A stretch of DNA of 64,000 bases, from the NCBI GenBank assembly GCA_021775415.1, contig JAJFHV010000004.1:1-64000 (forward strand). Reading direction: 5' to 3'. Under the pieces are notes generated by a model that worked only from the letters and a program-made list of their open reading frames with translations, was not told where the DNA came from and did not search any database. Below, piece after piece: positions 1-9,298 of the stretch. Each line of letters starts with the position of its first letter. The first letter of the stretch is position 1. The position numbers and the translations under genes are program-made. Origin of the DNA: Hyphomicrobiales bacterium (GTDB lineage Bacteria > Pseudomonadota > Alphaproteobacteria > Rhizobiales > Rhizobiaceae).

Positions 1-64
1 TGGCCAAAAGGCCACCACGCTGCATTAAGCCGCCCACGTTTCGCCACCCTGAAAGCTACGAGCC

Positions 65-101
65 CTTCGCGTTTGAGCGACTAGCTCAAACGATAACGAA
101 G
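65..101. repeat. Imperfect hairpin repeat at left edge
   Basis: Perfect 9-bp arms CGTTTGAGC and GCTCAAACG (70-78 and 84-92) enclose a 5-nt loop. Outer arms CTTCG and CGAAG (65-69, 97-101) extend the hairpin across a 4-nt bulge. No T-run follows, so it is not an obvious terminator. It looks like a dispersed intergenic palindrome; no other copy was seen in the window. Confidence 0.45.
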
Positions 102-250
102 TGCGTCACAGGTGCTTTCGCCGGATGATAGTCGTGGCCACCGCCGCTCCGCTTCTGTCATTCCACCGTCTGTTGGCGTACGTCCAGTGTTTGTGCAGAA
201 CGACAGTGCAAGGATTATGATTGAGGTTTTATGAGCGGGGATAGATAAAA

Positions 251-345
251 CAAAAGCCCGTGGTTCGACAGGCTCACCATGAGAGCTTTTGTTTAACCGC
301 ATCAACCTTTTACCTCACCCTGAGCCTGTCGAAGGGCGAGGTGAG
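251..345. repeat. Facing intergenic repeats with GCCTGTCGAA core
   Basis: A 13-bp sequence TTCGACAGGCTCA (264-276) is repeated as its exact reverse complement at 321-333. Each copy also has its own flanking arms: CAAAAGC/GCTTTTG at 251-257 and 285-291, and CTCACC/GGTGAG at 314-319 and 340-345. This is the kind of dispersed repeat that creates spurious ORFs reading 'GEPVEPRAF'. The whole stretch 1-367 has no gene I can support. Confidence 0.55.
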
Positions 346-367
346 ATGAGAAAGAGTTATCCCACCC

Positions 368-1219
368 TCAAACGGGCTTGGCGGTAATTTTCACTTCCGG
401 CCCGGTGATACTCGCCGTCGCGCGTTCCAAGGCCAATTCATCCAGACCCTCGGTACTTGCATGCTGTACTACCTCGAAAACACTGGCGGTGGTTTTTTCA
501 AGATTGTTCTGATCGGAAAGGCCTGCCAACCGGTTTGCCAGAAACAGCGCCGAGGTCAGATCACCCGGACCGTTTGGAGGTTTGCCGACCGTTTGATGTT
601 CGGCAATGAGCGCGTCCTTTGAGGTGCACAGCAAATTGCCGGTCAGATCAGGCGAGGTGGCGGGAGAGGAGGTCACCAGCATGGTTTGCGGTCCCAGAGA
701 TTTTGCTTGTGAGATTGTTGCCTCAAGCGTGCCATCCGGTTCTTCGCCGCAAAGCCAGGCAAGTTCAAACCGGTTGGGCGTTGCCGTATCGCACAAGGGG
801 ATCAAGTGGTCACGGATATCACCGGCGATATCCGGGGAGACATACAGCTCACCTTGATCGCCGATCACCGGGTCACACAGATAATGCAGTGACGGGTCGC
901 GGTTTTTAAGCGTGTTGATCAATTCTGCCACGGCATCAATCTGGCTGCGCCGTGCCATGTAGCCGGTAAGCACGGCACCAACTTCAGAAATCCAGGGTGC
1001 TTCGGCGATGTCCGCCAGGAAGGACTGGAATGCGCCTTCTTCCGGTATGATCTGGGTGGAGCGCCCATGGCCTGGATGCCAGGGCAGCTGGACTGTCGGG
1101 ACCGTCCAAACCGGAAAGTGCAGCGTTTCAAGGGCAAAGACTGCAGCGCGAGAGCCGACCGAGCCGCGCGCTACATGGGAAGAAATGACGATTACCGCCT
1201 TCTTGCGCGGTTCAGACAT
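368..1219 (-). CDS. pdxY: Pyridoxal kinase PdxY
   Basis: This 283-residue cytoplasmic enzyme of the ribokinase-like superfamily phosphorylates pyridoxal with ATP in the vitamin B6 salvage pathway. The N-terminal SSHVARGSVGSRAA segment (about 13-26) matches the substrate-binding strand of PdxK/PdxY. DPVIGDQGELYV lies at 116-127, TPNRFEL at 147-153, and the anion-hole/catalytic motif NGPGD at 216-220, with Asp220 the likely base. Length is normal for the family. Its start overlaps the end of the upstream 87-residue membrane protein by 8 bp, so the two are probably cotranscribed. PdxK rather than PdxY cannot be excluded from sequence alone. Confidence 0.9.
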   Translation of the reverse strand: MSEPRKKAVIVISSHVARGSVGSRAAVFALETLHFPVWTVPTVQLPWHPGHGRSTQIIPEEGAFQSFLADIAEAPWISEVGAVLTGYMARRSQIDAVAELINTLKNRDPSLHYLCDPVIGDQGELYVSPDIAGDIRDHLIPLCDTATPNRFELAWLCGEEPDGTLEATISQAKSLGPQTMLVTSSPATSPDLTGNLLCTSKDALIAEHQTVGKPPNGPGDLTSALFLANRLAGLSDQNNLEKTTASVFEVVQHASTEGLDELALERATASITGPEVKITAKPV

Positions 1220-1475
1220 GCAGGACGTAGGTCTTGATCATGTAGATGGCGAGCCCGACAAAGAAGATTATCCCAAGACCGCGACCAATCCTTGTGCCCC
1301 AGATCTCTACCTTGTTTTCCGGGTCCGCTTCGCCAGACAGGTGATCGCTTACCCGGTTCGAGACGCGACGCATGGAAGAGGTGCCAACCGTTTCAGATTC
1401 TTGCGCGATGCGCTCCAGTATCCGCTCGGATTCCTGCTTGTCCCTGGCATCGTCAGATTTTTCGTGCTTCGCCAT
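1212..1475 (-). CDS. Small membrane protein, unknown function
   Basis: I do not recognise this 87-residue protein. The first 60 residues are highly charged and predicted helical (many Lys, Asp, Glu, Arg). They are followed by one hydrophobic segment at about 66-83 near the C-terminus, so it is probably a tail-anchored inner-membrane protein with a cytoplasmic N-terminal region. It overlaps pdxY by 8 bp on the same strand, which suggests translational coupling and supports its being a real gene. No catalytic motif is visible. Confidence 0.6.
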   Translation of the reverse strand: MAKHEKSDDARDKQESERILERIAQESETVGTSSMRRVSNRVSDHLSGEADPENKVEIWGTRIGRGLGIIFFVGLAIYMIKTYVLHV

Positions 1476-1630
1476 CCAGTCCTTCCAGTCGCTGATATTT
1501 TTCGGACCCTAACAGCCCCGTTACGCCTAGCCAATCAAATGCCTGTGTAAAATTATTTCCTCCAGCGCCAAAGCCTGACATAGTTATACGGAAAACCACA
1601 TCCTTCCTCCTGCAGTTCGGTTGCACCCTC

Positions 1631-3043
1631 ATGAACACGACAAAACTTTCAGCCAGTGGCCAGCCCATTGCGCATGTGACCAAAAAAGGCATTTGGAGCT
1701 GGATGCTGTTTGACTGGGCAGCGCAGCCTTTTCATACGCTTTTGATTACCTTTGTTTTTGCCCGTTATTTCGCCGCTGAAGTGGCGCCAGATCCGGCAAC
1801 CGGGCAGATCTGGTGGGGTTACATGCTGGCGGTCACCGGTATTTTCATTGCAATTCTGTCACCCATCCTCGGCTCGATTGCGGATGCGACCGGACCGCGC
1901 AAACCGTGGATTGCCGGTTTCGTGATTTTGACCGCACTGGGCGCGGGCTTTTTGTGGTGGGCGGTGCCCGGTGGTGGCGGCGTTACATTCTGGGTGTTGG
2001 TTGCATTTGGTGTGGGGATGACAGGCATGGAATTTGCCTCGGTCTTCAACAACGCCATCATGCCTGATCTGGTTCCGCGCGAAACGCTGGGGCGATTATC
2101 CGGCAGCGCCTGGGCGCTTGGGTATGTGGGTGGGCTGTTGGCGCTGATTATCGTCTTGGCTGCAATGGTGGAATCTTCGCCGGGCAGTGGTCACACGCTT
2201 TTGGGCATTGCGCCGGTGTTGGGTCTTGATGCCGTTGTTCATGGTGGCGAGCGCGCGGCTGGTCCGTTTACCGCACTCTGGATTGTTGTGTTTATTATTC
2301 CATTCTTCCTGTTTACGCCCGATACGGTGCGTCGGGCCCGCATTGATGGGGCCATTCGGAGTGGTTTGGCGGATCTGTTCGAGACGATTAGAGACCTGCC
2401 AAAAAACCGTAGCCTGTTTGCCTATCTTGGTTCCTCGATGTTTTACCGCGACGCGCTCAACGGTCTTTTCGGATTTGGCGGGATTTATGCGGGCGGCGTG
2501 TTGAAATGGGAAGCAACCCAGCTTGGCCTGTTTGGCATTCTGGCAGCGATTACCGGGATAATCGGTGCGCTCTACGGCGGGCGGATGGATGACCAGCTTG
2601 GCCCCAAGCGGGTGGTTACAGGTTCCATTGTCATACTCATCATTGTAAGTGCCATCATCATCACGACCGATCGCGAAACGCTATTGCTGATGCCGGTTGA
2701 AGCAATGCCCGGTCCGTTCGCGGCACCGGATATCCTGTTTTATATCTGTGGTGGTTTGATAGGTGCTGCCGGCGGTTCGCTTCAGGCGGCATCACGAACG
2801 CTGATGGTTGATCAGGCCAGTGGCGGCAACATGACCAAGGCGTTTGGACTGTATGCGCTTTCGGGAAAAGCCACCTCGTTTATCGCACCGGTGCTGGTTG
2901 CATTGTTTACCGGTGTTATCGGTCAGCAGCTGTTGGGATTATCAGACAGCGCTGCACAGCGGTTTGGCATTTCGCCGCTGATCCTGCTGTTTGTCATCGG
3001 GCTTATACTGCTTCGTTGGGTGAAACAGCATCAGGAAAGCTGA
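1631..3043 (+). CDS. MFS transporter, UMF1/Atg22-like family
   Basis: A 470-residue inner-membrane protein with about twelve hydrophobic segments. The N-terminal signature WSWMLFDWAAQPFHT (about 22-36) is typical of the UMF1/Atg22-like branch of the major facilitator superfamily. A DATGPRKPW motif sits in the loop after helix 2, the MFS signature region, and a second loop motif GGRMDDQLGPKR is in the C-terminal half. The substrate is not predictable; Atg22 relatives have been linked to amino acid efflux, but transfer of that role would be inference. It ends 6 bp from the convergent purH stop codon. Confidence 0.8.
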   Translation: MNTTKLSASGQPIAHVTKKGIWSWMLFDWAAQPFHTLLITFVFARYFAAEVAPDPATGQIWWGYMLAVTGIFIAILSPILGSIADATGPRKPWIAGFVILTALGAGFLWWAVPGGGGVTFWVLVAFGVGMTGMEFASVFNNAIMPDLVPRETLGRLSGSAWALGYVGGLLALIIVLAAMVESSPGSGHTLLGIAPVLGLDAVVHGGERAAGPFTALWIVVFIIPFFLFTPDTVRRARIDGAIRSGLADLFETIRDLPKNRSLFAYLGSSMFYRDALNGLFGFGGIYAGGVLKWEATQLGLFGILAAITGIIGALYGGRMDDQLGPKRVVTGSIVILIIVSAIIITTDRETLLLMPVEAMPGPFAAPDILFYICGGLIGAAGGSLQAASRTLMVDQASGGNMTKAFGLYALSGKATSFIAPVLVALFTGVIGQQLLGLSDSAAQRFGISPLILLFVIGLILLRWVKQHQES

Positions 3044-3049
3044 CGAGAC

Positions 3050-4666
3050 CTAATGGCGGAAATGCCGTGTGCCGGTAAACATCATTGATATGCCCGCATC
3101 GTCAGCTGCCTTGATGACCTCATCATCGCGCATCGAGCCGCCTGGTTGAATAACCGCGATAGCGCCGGCCTCAACGGCTGAAAGCAGTCCGTCTGCAAAC
3201 GGGAAGAAGGCATCAGAGGCAACGACACTTCCCTTTGTCAGCGGTTCTGGAAGTCCGGCTGCATCGGCTGCATCCAGTGCTTTGCGTGCGGCAATCCGGG
3301 ATGAATCCACCCGGCTCATTTGACCTGCCCCAATGCCGACCGTTGCCAAATCCTTCACATAGACAATCGCATTGGATTTTACGTGCTTTGCCACCTGAAA
3401 CGCGAATTTCATGTCCGCAAGTTGTGCAGCCTGCGGTGCAATTTTTGTAACGGTTTTGAGATCAAGATCACCGATCACCCGGCTGTCTCGATCCTGAACC
3501 AATAACCCGCCGGAAACCGAGCGTACGGTCATTGTGGTTTGAGATGGATCCGGCATTCCGCCGGTTATCAACAGGCGGAGATTTTGTTTTTTGCCAATAA
3601 TGGCAATTGCATCCTCATCGGCGTCAGGTGCAATGATGACCTCGGTGAAGACTCTGACGATTTCTTCCGCCGCTTCACCGTCAAGCGTCCGGTTTACGGC
3701 AACAATCCCGCCAAAAGCGGAAACCGGATCGCAGGCAAGTGCTTTGCGATAAGCCTCTGCCAGTGAACCCCCAAGTGCCACACCACAAGGGTTGGCATGT
3801 TTGATGATTGCAACTGCCGCATGGTTTTTGGATGTAAATTCCGCAGCCAATTCAAAAGCGGCATCGGTATCATTGATGTTGTTGTAGGATAATTGTTTGC
3901 CCTGTAGCTGGGTGGCGGTTGCAACGCCTGGGCGGGCCTCGCCGGTTGTGTAAAATCCGGCAGTCTGATGCGGGTTTTCACCATAACGCATTTGTTGAGC
4001 AAGTTTGCCGGCAAAACTTCTATGCGAAGGTAGCGGGGTGGAAATTGCCTCAGCAAACCAGTTCGAGATTGCCGCATCATAGGCAGCTGTGCGGGCAAAT
4101 GCCTTTTGGGCCAGATGTTTGCGAAGCGTAAGACCTGTCTGGCCTTTGCCGGTATTTAATGCTTCCAGCACATTGTCATAATCTTCAACATCGGTGACCA
4201 CGGTGACAAATCCGTGGTTTTTTGCAGCTGCGCGGATCATTGTCGGGCCGCCGATGTCGATGTTTTCGACTGCTTCGTCATAGCCGGCATTTCCAGCGAT
4301 TGTTTTTTCAAAGGGATAGAGATTGATCACGGCCAGATCGATTGGGCCAATATTCTGTTCGTCCATTGCCTTTTGGTGTTCCGGGTTACTACGTACAGCC
4401 AACAGACCACCATGAATTGCCGGATGAAGGGTTTTGACACGACCATCCATGATTTCGGGAAAACCGGTTACCTCGGATACATCCATCACCGTGACGCCGG
4501 CCGCCTTCAGGGCTTTTGAGGTTCCACCAGTCGACAGGATTTTTACGCCGAGACCTTCAAGCGCGCGGGCAAATTCAACAATGCCGGTTTTGTCCGATAC
4601 GGAAATCAGAGCGGTGTTGATTTTCACCCCATCCGGGATGTCGTGCGTTTCATTGCTCGGGGACAT
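3050..4666 (-). CDS. purH: Bifunctional AICAR transformylase/IMP cyclohydrolase
   Basis: This 538-residue enzyme catalyses the last two steps of de novo IMP synthesis. The N-terminal MGS-like cyclohydrolase domain (about 15-150) shows STGGTSKAL and [11 protein letters not shown] (77-87). The transformylase domain shows RYGENPHQ (227-234) and the catalytic-region motif IKHANPCG (288-295, with Lys289/His290). Length is normal. The start follows GAGGAAAC; the TGA of the upstream heparinase-like gene lies inside this ribosome-binding site, 6 bp before the ATG, which suggests translational coupling. It is the last gene of the htpX-rsmB-heparinase-purH block. Confidence 0.97.
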   Translation of the reverse strand: MSPSNETHDIPDGVKINTALISVSDKTGIVEFARALEGLGVKILSTGGTSKALKAAGVTVMDVSEVTGFPEIMDGRVKTLHPAIHGGLLAVRSNPEHQKAMDEQNIGPIDLAVINLYPFEKTIAGNAGYDEAVENIDIGGPTMIRAAAKNHGFVTVVTDVEDYDNVLEALNTGKGQTGLTLRKHLAQKAFARTAAYDAAISNWFAEAISTPLPSHRSFAGKLAQQMRYGENPHQTAGFYTTGEARPGVATATQLQGKQLSYNNINDTDAAFELAAEFTSKNHAAVAIIKHANPCGVALGGSLAEAYRKALACDPVSAFGGIVAVNRTLDGEAAEEIVRVFTEVIIAPDADEDAIAIIGKKQNLRLLITGGMPDPSQTTMTVRSVSGGLLVQDRDSRVIGDLDLKTVTKIAPQAAQLADMKFAFQVAKHVKSNAIVYVKDLATVGIGAGQMSRVDSSRIAARKALDAADAAGLPEPLTKGSVVASDAFFPFADGLLSAVEAGAIAVIQPGGSMRDDEVIKAADDAGISMMFTGTRHFRH

Positions 4667-4672
4667 GTTTCC

Positions 4673-6385
4673 TCAATTCGTTTTATGCAGAACCCAATTG
4701 AGTTCGGATGTTTTTGCCAAATTTGCATTAATGACAATCTGGAAAGTTTTTCGGCTACCTGATGAAGAAGCGAAAAATATACTCTCCTCGAGTACCGGTT
4801 TGATATCATCGCTTTCAAAAAGCCAGCGGTCACCTTCTCTGGTTACGATGGCAATTGCGTTTGCAGATTTGACCGGTGCCAGTTTCACATCCGGGTGAAA
4901 GTGAAATCGTACCGCACAGCTGTTTTTGGCAATATGCTTCAGTGGATTGTTATTGCTGTCGCTGAAACTGTCTTTGCCGGCCAGCCGGGCTCCGCCATCG
5001 CTGAGTGACAGGGAACGATGGTGACATATCCCGAAATCGCGCACATAACCATGGTGTGAAGCGCTAACCGTCGTATCGGATTTGGTGTCTTCCCGGTTTG
5101 ATGACGCATTTAGGTGGCCCGAAAATATCTGGCCGCGCAAGTAACGTCCCATTGCACCTGAATTATTGAATTTGCAGGATGAGGTGTCATTTAAAACGGC
5201 CGTGGAATGGGCCGCAGTTGATCGCCAAACCGGTGAAGTATCGCGGTTTTGAACCGGCGGCGCACCACAATTTACCACCAGACATTCCCTGCCGTTGGAA
5301 AATTCAAATGAAAGACAGCCAGCGTGAGTGTCGACAGAAAGTTCGCCGGATGGAGGGTCGCCAACGTCCATCAGCAAGGTGGCATGACCCTGAGCTATGC
5401 GCTGGTAGCCGGATTGGGACGCGTCGTTGAGGGGCTTTCCATGGGATTCGTCATAGTGCAACAGCGTTGCAATCAAATCATTTTCAGTTACTCCAGCACC
5501 ATTGAAGCGGGCCAGATTGCCATCACCATGCCGGAAAAACCGCAAGGCAGGCAGTAGTCTTTCAATGGTGGAAATCATTTCTTGAGAGGGGGCCACACCA
5601 ACTGAAACGCAGCATTGGCGAAGTGGCAGCAAGAGCGCCAAAATTTCCACTACCGCTTCCGGATTTCGGGAGACGTGGCCACCATCTGCATAGACCTGAT
5701 TAGCCAGTGCCCGATCAAGCCGGGCGCGGGCGCCACGCAGGGCAGTTTTTTGTCCCGCAAGACATACGGATGCATAGGCAAGTGCTGTTAGGGCAGTCAG
5801 GCGTGGCATTCCATCAGGCGCGGTGGCGGCGCGTTTCTTCAAAAACCGCACATGTACGCCGACGCAACGCAGGAATTGACGGTAAAACTCGTGATCTGCG
5901 CCTGAGACAATCAGGATTGAGTGGCTAAGCCAGGCTATCAACCGGCGGGCAGCAATTTCAATCTCCCAAGCGGTATCGCCACGACCCTTGCCATGAACAC
6001 CCATCCAGTCCTTTACAATTGCCCGTGCCTGATTTGATGAAAGCTCATCACTTGAGGCTGTCAAATGCCTGATCCAGCGAAAATCATGAAGCCGGCTCTC
6101 CCAGACAGGGTCAGGATTTTCAGTCAGAAACGGGTTTTTGCCGCCTGTGTGAACGGTAGTTCCGGCAAATGAATAGCATCCGCGGTAAAATTCCTGCGCC
6201 ATGGTCGGGTCGGCAGTGCGTAAATCTTGCGGGGCAATGAGTAGCCGCTCGGGCACAAATCCTGAAAACCCCAAAGCGCCTATGAAAATTGACCGTATCC
6301 GTCTTCTCAAGCGCCGAAAGAACTCGGCGACTGCAAGTCCAAACATGCGGGGTCGATCGGTAAGAGCCATTTTACTTCGCTGCAT
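4673..6385 (-). CDS. Heparinase II/III family protein
   Basis: A 570-residue protein matching the alphaproteobacterial heparinase II/III-like family found next to purH. An N-terminal alpha-helical region (about 60-300) is followed by a beta-rich C-terminal half containing SVDTHAGCLSFEFSNGRE and a histidine-rich part (HSTAVLND; HHGYVRDFGICHHRSL). The true substrate of this branch is unknown, so a polysaccharide lyase role is family-level inference. It starts about 30 bp downstream of rsmB and is coupled to purH. The start is uncertain: ATG at 6385 has a close GAGAAG; ATG at 6370 is five codons in. No clear signal peptide. Confidence 0.8.
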   Translation of the reverse strand: MQRSKMALTDRPRMFGLAVAEFFRRLRRRIRSIFIGALGFSGFVPERLLIAPQDLRTADPTMAQEFYRGCYSFAGTTVHTGGKNPFLTENPDPVWESRLHDFRWIRHLTASSDELSSNQARAIVKDWMGVHGKGRGDTAWEIEIAARRLIAWLSHSILIVSGADHEFYRQFLRCVGVHVRFLKKRAATAPDGMPRLTALTALAYASVCLAGQKTALRGARARLDRALANQVYADGGHVSRNPEAVVEILALLLPLRQCCVSVGVAPSQEMISTIERLLPALRFFRHGDGNLARFNGAGVTENDLIATLLHYDESHGKPLNDASQSGYQRIAQGHATLLMDVGDPPSGELSVDTHAGCLSFEFSNGRECLVVNCGAPPVQNRDTSPVWRSTAAHSTAVLNDTSSCKFNNSGAMGRYLRGQIFSGHLNASSNREDTKSDTTVSASHHGYVRDFGICHHRSLSLSDGGARLAGKDSFSDSNNNPLKHIAKNSCAVRFHFHPDVKLAPVKSANAIAIVTREGDRWLFESDDIKPVLEESIFFASSSGSRKTFQIVINANLAKTSELNWVLHKTN

Positions 6386-6415
6386 CTTCTCGGGGTCTGC
6401 GTTTTAAAGCAGTAT

Positions 6416-7783
6416 TCATTTCTTGCGAAAACGGCAAGCAAAGAACCCGTCAAGACCACCCTGTTCCACAGGGTCTCGCGGCAAATGGAAGGGCAGGGTT
6501 CTCAATGCACCCTGGCCGTTGATACTTCCGGGCAGGTCTGGAACATCATCCTGTGTTACCGGCACCAATTCAAGGTCATCAAAGGTTTTTAATGCCCTTA
6601 CCAGTAGTGCTTCACCTTCTTCCTTGAACAGCGAGCAATTGGAAAATACCAACACGCCGCCCGGCTTCACGAAGCTTCGTGCCCGATCAAGCAATTCAAA
6701 TTGCAAGTTTGCCAGGGCAGTCACGTCTTCTGCTGATTTTGTCCATAACACATCGGGATGACGGCGCACGGTTCCGGTCGAAGAACAAGGCGCATCCAAT
6801 AGCACCGCGTCGAATAAATTATCTGGCTGCCATTCCAGCATGTCGGCCTCGACCAATTCGGCTGCAAGTTTCAGCCGCTTGAGATTTTCGCCAAGTCGCT
6901 TGAGGCGGGGTGCGGAAATATCAAGCGCTGTCACCTGATGGCCAGCGTTGGCAAGTTGAGCCGTTTTACCACCGGGTGCGGCGCACAATTCCAATGTCTT
7001 TTGACCTGTTCCCTCACCAATCAATCGGGCAGGCAGTGCGGCTGCAGCATCCTGAACCCACCATTCACCGTCGTCGTAACCTTCAAGGGCTTGAATACTT
7101 TCCCTTGTGAGAAGCCTTACCGTGCCGCCTGGAAGCGCAATGCCGCCCAGTTTTTCAGCCCAACTTCCCGGATCTGATTTTACGGTGATATCGACCAACG
7201 GTTCTTTTAATACCATTTCGGCAATCTGCGTGGATTTATCCCGGCCAAAATCCGATCGTAGTTTGCTCTCAAACCACTTTGGAAAAGGGGAACGTATTTG
7301 GGTTTCCGTCAGGGTTTCCTTTTCGCGAACCATTCGCCGCAAAACCGCATTTGCCATGCTGCGGAATCTGCTGGTGCGCTCATCATCGCCTATCGCACTT
7401 ACCCCAAGATCAACCGCTGCACTGTCCGGCAGGTCAAGATACAGGACCTGCGCGGCAGCCACATGAAGCGAGTGAATGAGAAACCGTGCCCGTTTAGGCG
7501 GCGCGCGGTCCAATAATTTGGCAAGCACCACTTCAATGTTTGTGCGGTGCCGCAAGGCGGTAACAGCTATTGCGCGGGCAAGTGCCCGGTCCCGTGGATC
7601 AAGTTGCAAATAGGCTTTCAGCCCGTGCGATGCATCACACAGCGCATCCAGGTTTCGTTTGTCATCGACAATCCGCGTAACCAGCAGGGTTGCGACAAGG
7701 CGCGCTTCAAGTCCGGTCTTGCGGGCGGATTTTTGTCCGGAAGCCGGGTTCGTCTTGAGGCCATCTGCCTGGGTCAATTCCAA
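6416..7783 (-). CDS. rsmB: RsmB-like rRNA (cytosine-C5) methyltransferase
   Basis: A 455-residue RsmB/NOP-family RNA methyltransferase. An N-terminal NusB-like helical domain (about 25-155) precedes the Rossmann methyltransferase domain. The SAM-binding motif ELCAAPGGK is at 265-273, motif [10 protein letters not shown] at 330-337 (Cys333) and motif [13 protein letters not shown] at 381-391 (Cys383), which supply the two cysteines used by m5C enzymes. By family it modifies 16S rRNA; the exact base is inferred. Start is a TTG that overlaps the last 10 bp of htpX, preceded by GAAGGG, so its translation is probably coupled to htpX. Confidence 0.88.
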   Translation of the reverse strand: MELTQADGLKTNPASGQKSARKTGLEARLVATLLVTRIVDDKRNLDALCDASHGLKAYLQLDPRDRALARAIAVTALRHRTNIEVVLAKLLDRAPPKRARFLIHSLHVAAAQVLYLDLPDSAAVDLGVSAIGDDERTSRFRSMANAVLRRMVREKETLTETQIRSPFPKWFESKLRSDFGRDKSTQIAEMVLKEPLVDITVKSDPGSWAEKLGGIALPGGTVRLLTRESIQALEGYDDGEWWVQDAAAALPARLIGEGTGQKTLELCAAPGGKTAQLANAGHQVTALDISAPRLKRLGENLKRLKLAAELVEADMLEWQPDNLFDAVLLDAPCSSTGTVRRHPDVLWTKSAEDVTALANLQFELLDRARSFVKPGGVLVFSNCSLFKEEGEALLVRALKTFDDLELVPVTQDDVPDLPGSINGQGALRTLPFHLPRDPVEQGGLDGFFACRFRKK

Positions 7784-8781
7784 AGCCCGCCCTTCTTTTT
7801 GTCGCTGGCATTATCTGCTTCACTTCTTCCCCAATCATGCCGCTTTGCTTTGCCGGACGGTTGCGGCGATGCAGCCTCAGGGGAAGAATGTTCTGGAACG
7901 GGTTCTTCCTCGGCTTCTTCAATCAAATAATCTTCGTTGAGAGCCCATTCGTTGGCCAGAGCCTCCAGCGCAGCGACCCGGTTTTCAGTCGCGGGATGGG
8001 TGGAAAACAAACTGTCACGCTTGTGTTGGCCAAGCGGGTTGATGATGAACATATGGGCTGATGCCGGATTGCGCTCGGCAGTTTCATTGCGAATGTTATG
8101 TGCATGTCCGGCAATTTGCTGCAACGCACTTGCCAACCAGTCCGGATGGCCGCAAATTTCGGCGCCACCTTTATCGGCGGCATATTCCCGGGTGCGGCTT
8201 ATGGCCATTTGCACCAATCCGGCAGCAAAGGGTGCTAGCAAAATCGCAGCCAGCGTTCCAATTATTCCGGTTCGCCGATCGCTGCTTCCCCGGGTAAACA
8301 TCGCAAAATTGCCAAGCATGGAAATCGCACCGGCAAGCGTTGCTGTAATGGTCATTGTCAGCGTGTCACGGTTTTTGATATGGGCAAGCTCGTGAGCCAT
8401 AACCGCTGCAATTTCTTCCATGCTGAGTTTTTCAAGCAAGCCGGTACTTGCCGCCACAGCCGCATTTTCAGGATTGCGGCCGGTGGCAAAAGCGTTGGGC
8501 TGCGCAGAATCAATTAGATAAACCGCGGGCATTGGAAGGTCGGCGGCTTCAGCCAGTCGAGCAATGATTTCATAAAATTCTGGTGCGTTATCCGGGTCGA
8601 CCTCAACCGCATTATGCATTTTGAGCACCATCTTGTCGGCCCGCCAGTAACTGAAAAAGTTCATCGCGGCAGCTATTGCCAGTGCAATCAGCATCCCGGT
8701 CTGCCCGCCTACCAGGAAGCCTATCCCCATAAACAGTGCAGTCATGAACGCCATCAGCATGGCTGTACGAATAAGGTTCAT
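7774..8781 (-). CDS. htpX: Membrane zinc metalloprotease HtpX
   Basis: A 335-residue inner-membrane M48 protease involved in membrane-protein quality control. Two N-terminal hydrophobic helices lie at about 5-42, the zinc motif HELAH at 130-134, two more hydrophobic segments at about 143-195, and the third ligand region REYAAD at 198-203 (Glu199). The C-terminal extension is Glu/Pro/Ser-rich and hydrophilic. I chose ATG 8781 because the protein then begins MNLIRTAML as in the family and GGCGGAG lies upstream; a longer frame to 9099 adds residues unlike any HtpX. It is first gene of the coupled rsmB-heparinase-purH block. Confidence 0.95.
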   Translation of the reverse strand: MNLIRTAMLMAFMTALFMGIGFLVGGQTGMLIALAIAAAMNFFSYWRADKMVLKMHNAVEVDPDNAPEFYEIIARLAEAADLPMPAVYLIDSAQPNAFATGRNPENAAVAASTGLLEKLSMEEIAAVMAHELAHIKNRDTLTMTITATLAGAISMLGNFAMFTRGSSDRRTGIIGTLAAILLAPFAAGLVQMAISRTREYAADKGGAEICGHPDWLASALQQIAGHAHNIRNETAERNPASAHMFIINPLGQHKRDSLFSTHPATENRVAALEALANEWALNEDYLIEEAEEEPVPEHSSPEAASPQPSGKAKRHDWGRSEADNASDKKKGGLWN

Positions 8782-8859
8782 GTTGAAATTTCTCCGCCGG
8801 TCGCAGATATATGCAGATATGATGGCGATTAAGCAACGCCGGTTCAAGGTTTTGACGAT

Positions 8860-9051
8860 ATGAGTGAAAAAGAATTGACCCCGGATCCATTGAGCAAGCC
8901 TGCAAAACGGGCGATTGCCGAGGCGGATGAACGCCGCAGGATCCAGGAAAAGAACGCCAAAAGCCCGCCTCCGGAAACCGGTGGTCGCAAGGGGCCAGAT
9001 CCGGTGCGGTTTGGTGACTGGGAGAAAAACGGTATCGTCAGCGATTTTTAG
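8860..9051 (+). CDS. DUF1674 protein, SDHAF4-like
   Basis: A 63-residue protein ending in the DUF1674 signature [20 protein letters not shown]. In eukaryotes this family is succinate dehydrogenase assembly factor 4 (SDHAF4), which protects flavinylated SdhA before assembly; the bacterial role is inferred from that. The N-terminal half is charged and probably disordered. It is transcribed divergently from htpX across about 78 bp. It lies near no sdh genes in this window. Identification rests on the C-terminal motif, which is distinctive. Confidence 0.85.
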   Translation: MSEKELTPDPLSKPAKRAIAEADERRRIQEKNAKSPPPETGGRKGPDPVRFGDWEKNGIVSDF

Positions 9052-9156
9052 ATACTGCGACCAGTTTCCCTGACCATTTCGAGACGTCACAAATGGCACA
9101 TCCCGGCCGAATACTTTCCAGTTTCTTTACAGCAATTTACAGTTTGGGCGCTCCGG

Positions 9157-9172
9157 TTAACTACTGGTTTAC
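9157..9172. promoter_or_regulatory. CtrA-like half-site pair (tentative)
   Basis: TTAA-CTACTGG-TTTAC resembles the alphaproteobacterial CtrA box TTAA-N7-TTAAC with one mismatch. It lies about 130 bp upstream of the TadG-like gene. Tad/Flp pilus genes are CtrA targets in several alphaproteobacteria, which makes the position plausible. One near-match in AT-containing intergenic DNA is weak evidence. Confidence 0.25.
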
Positions 9173-9298
9173 CCTGAAACCGGGAAAAACCCTTTAATTT
9201 CCGTGTTGTGGCTGGATTTCGCCTAATTGGCGCGGTGTTTGAACCGTTTTGGCCCCCAAATTGCATCGCCTCCTGCAAATGCCGGCAAGGAGGCCAAA

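Noticed and set aside
81-305. 74-residue minus-strand ORF at the left edge
   Set aside because: It is read through the GCCTGTCGAA repeat (translation GEPVEPRAF is typical of such artefacts), has no ribosome-binding site and no protein-like features.
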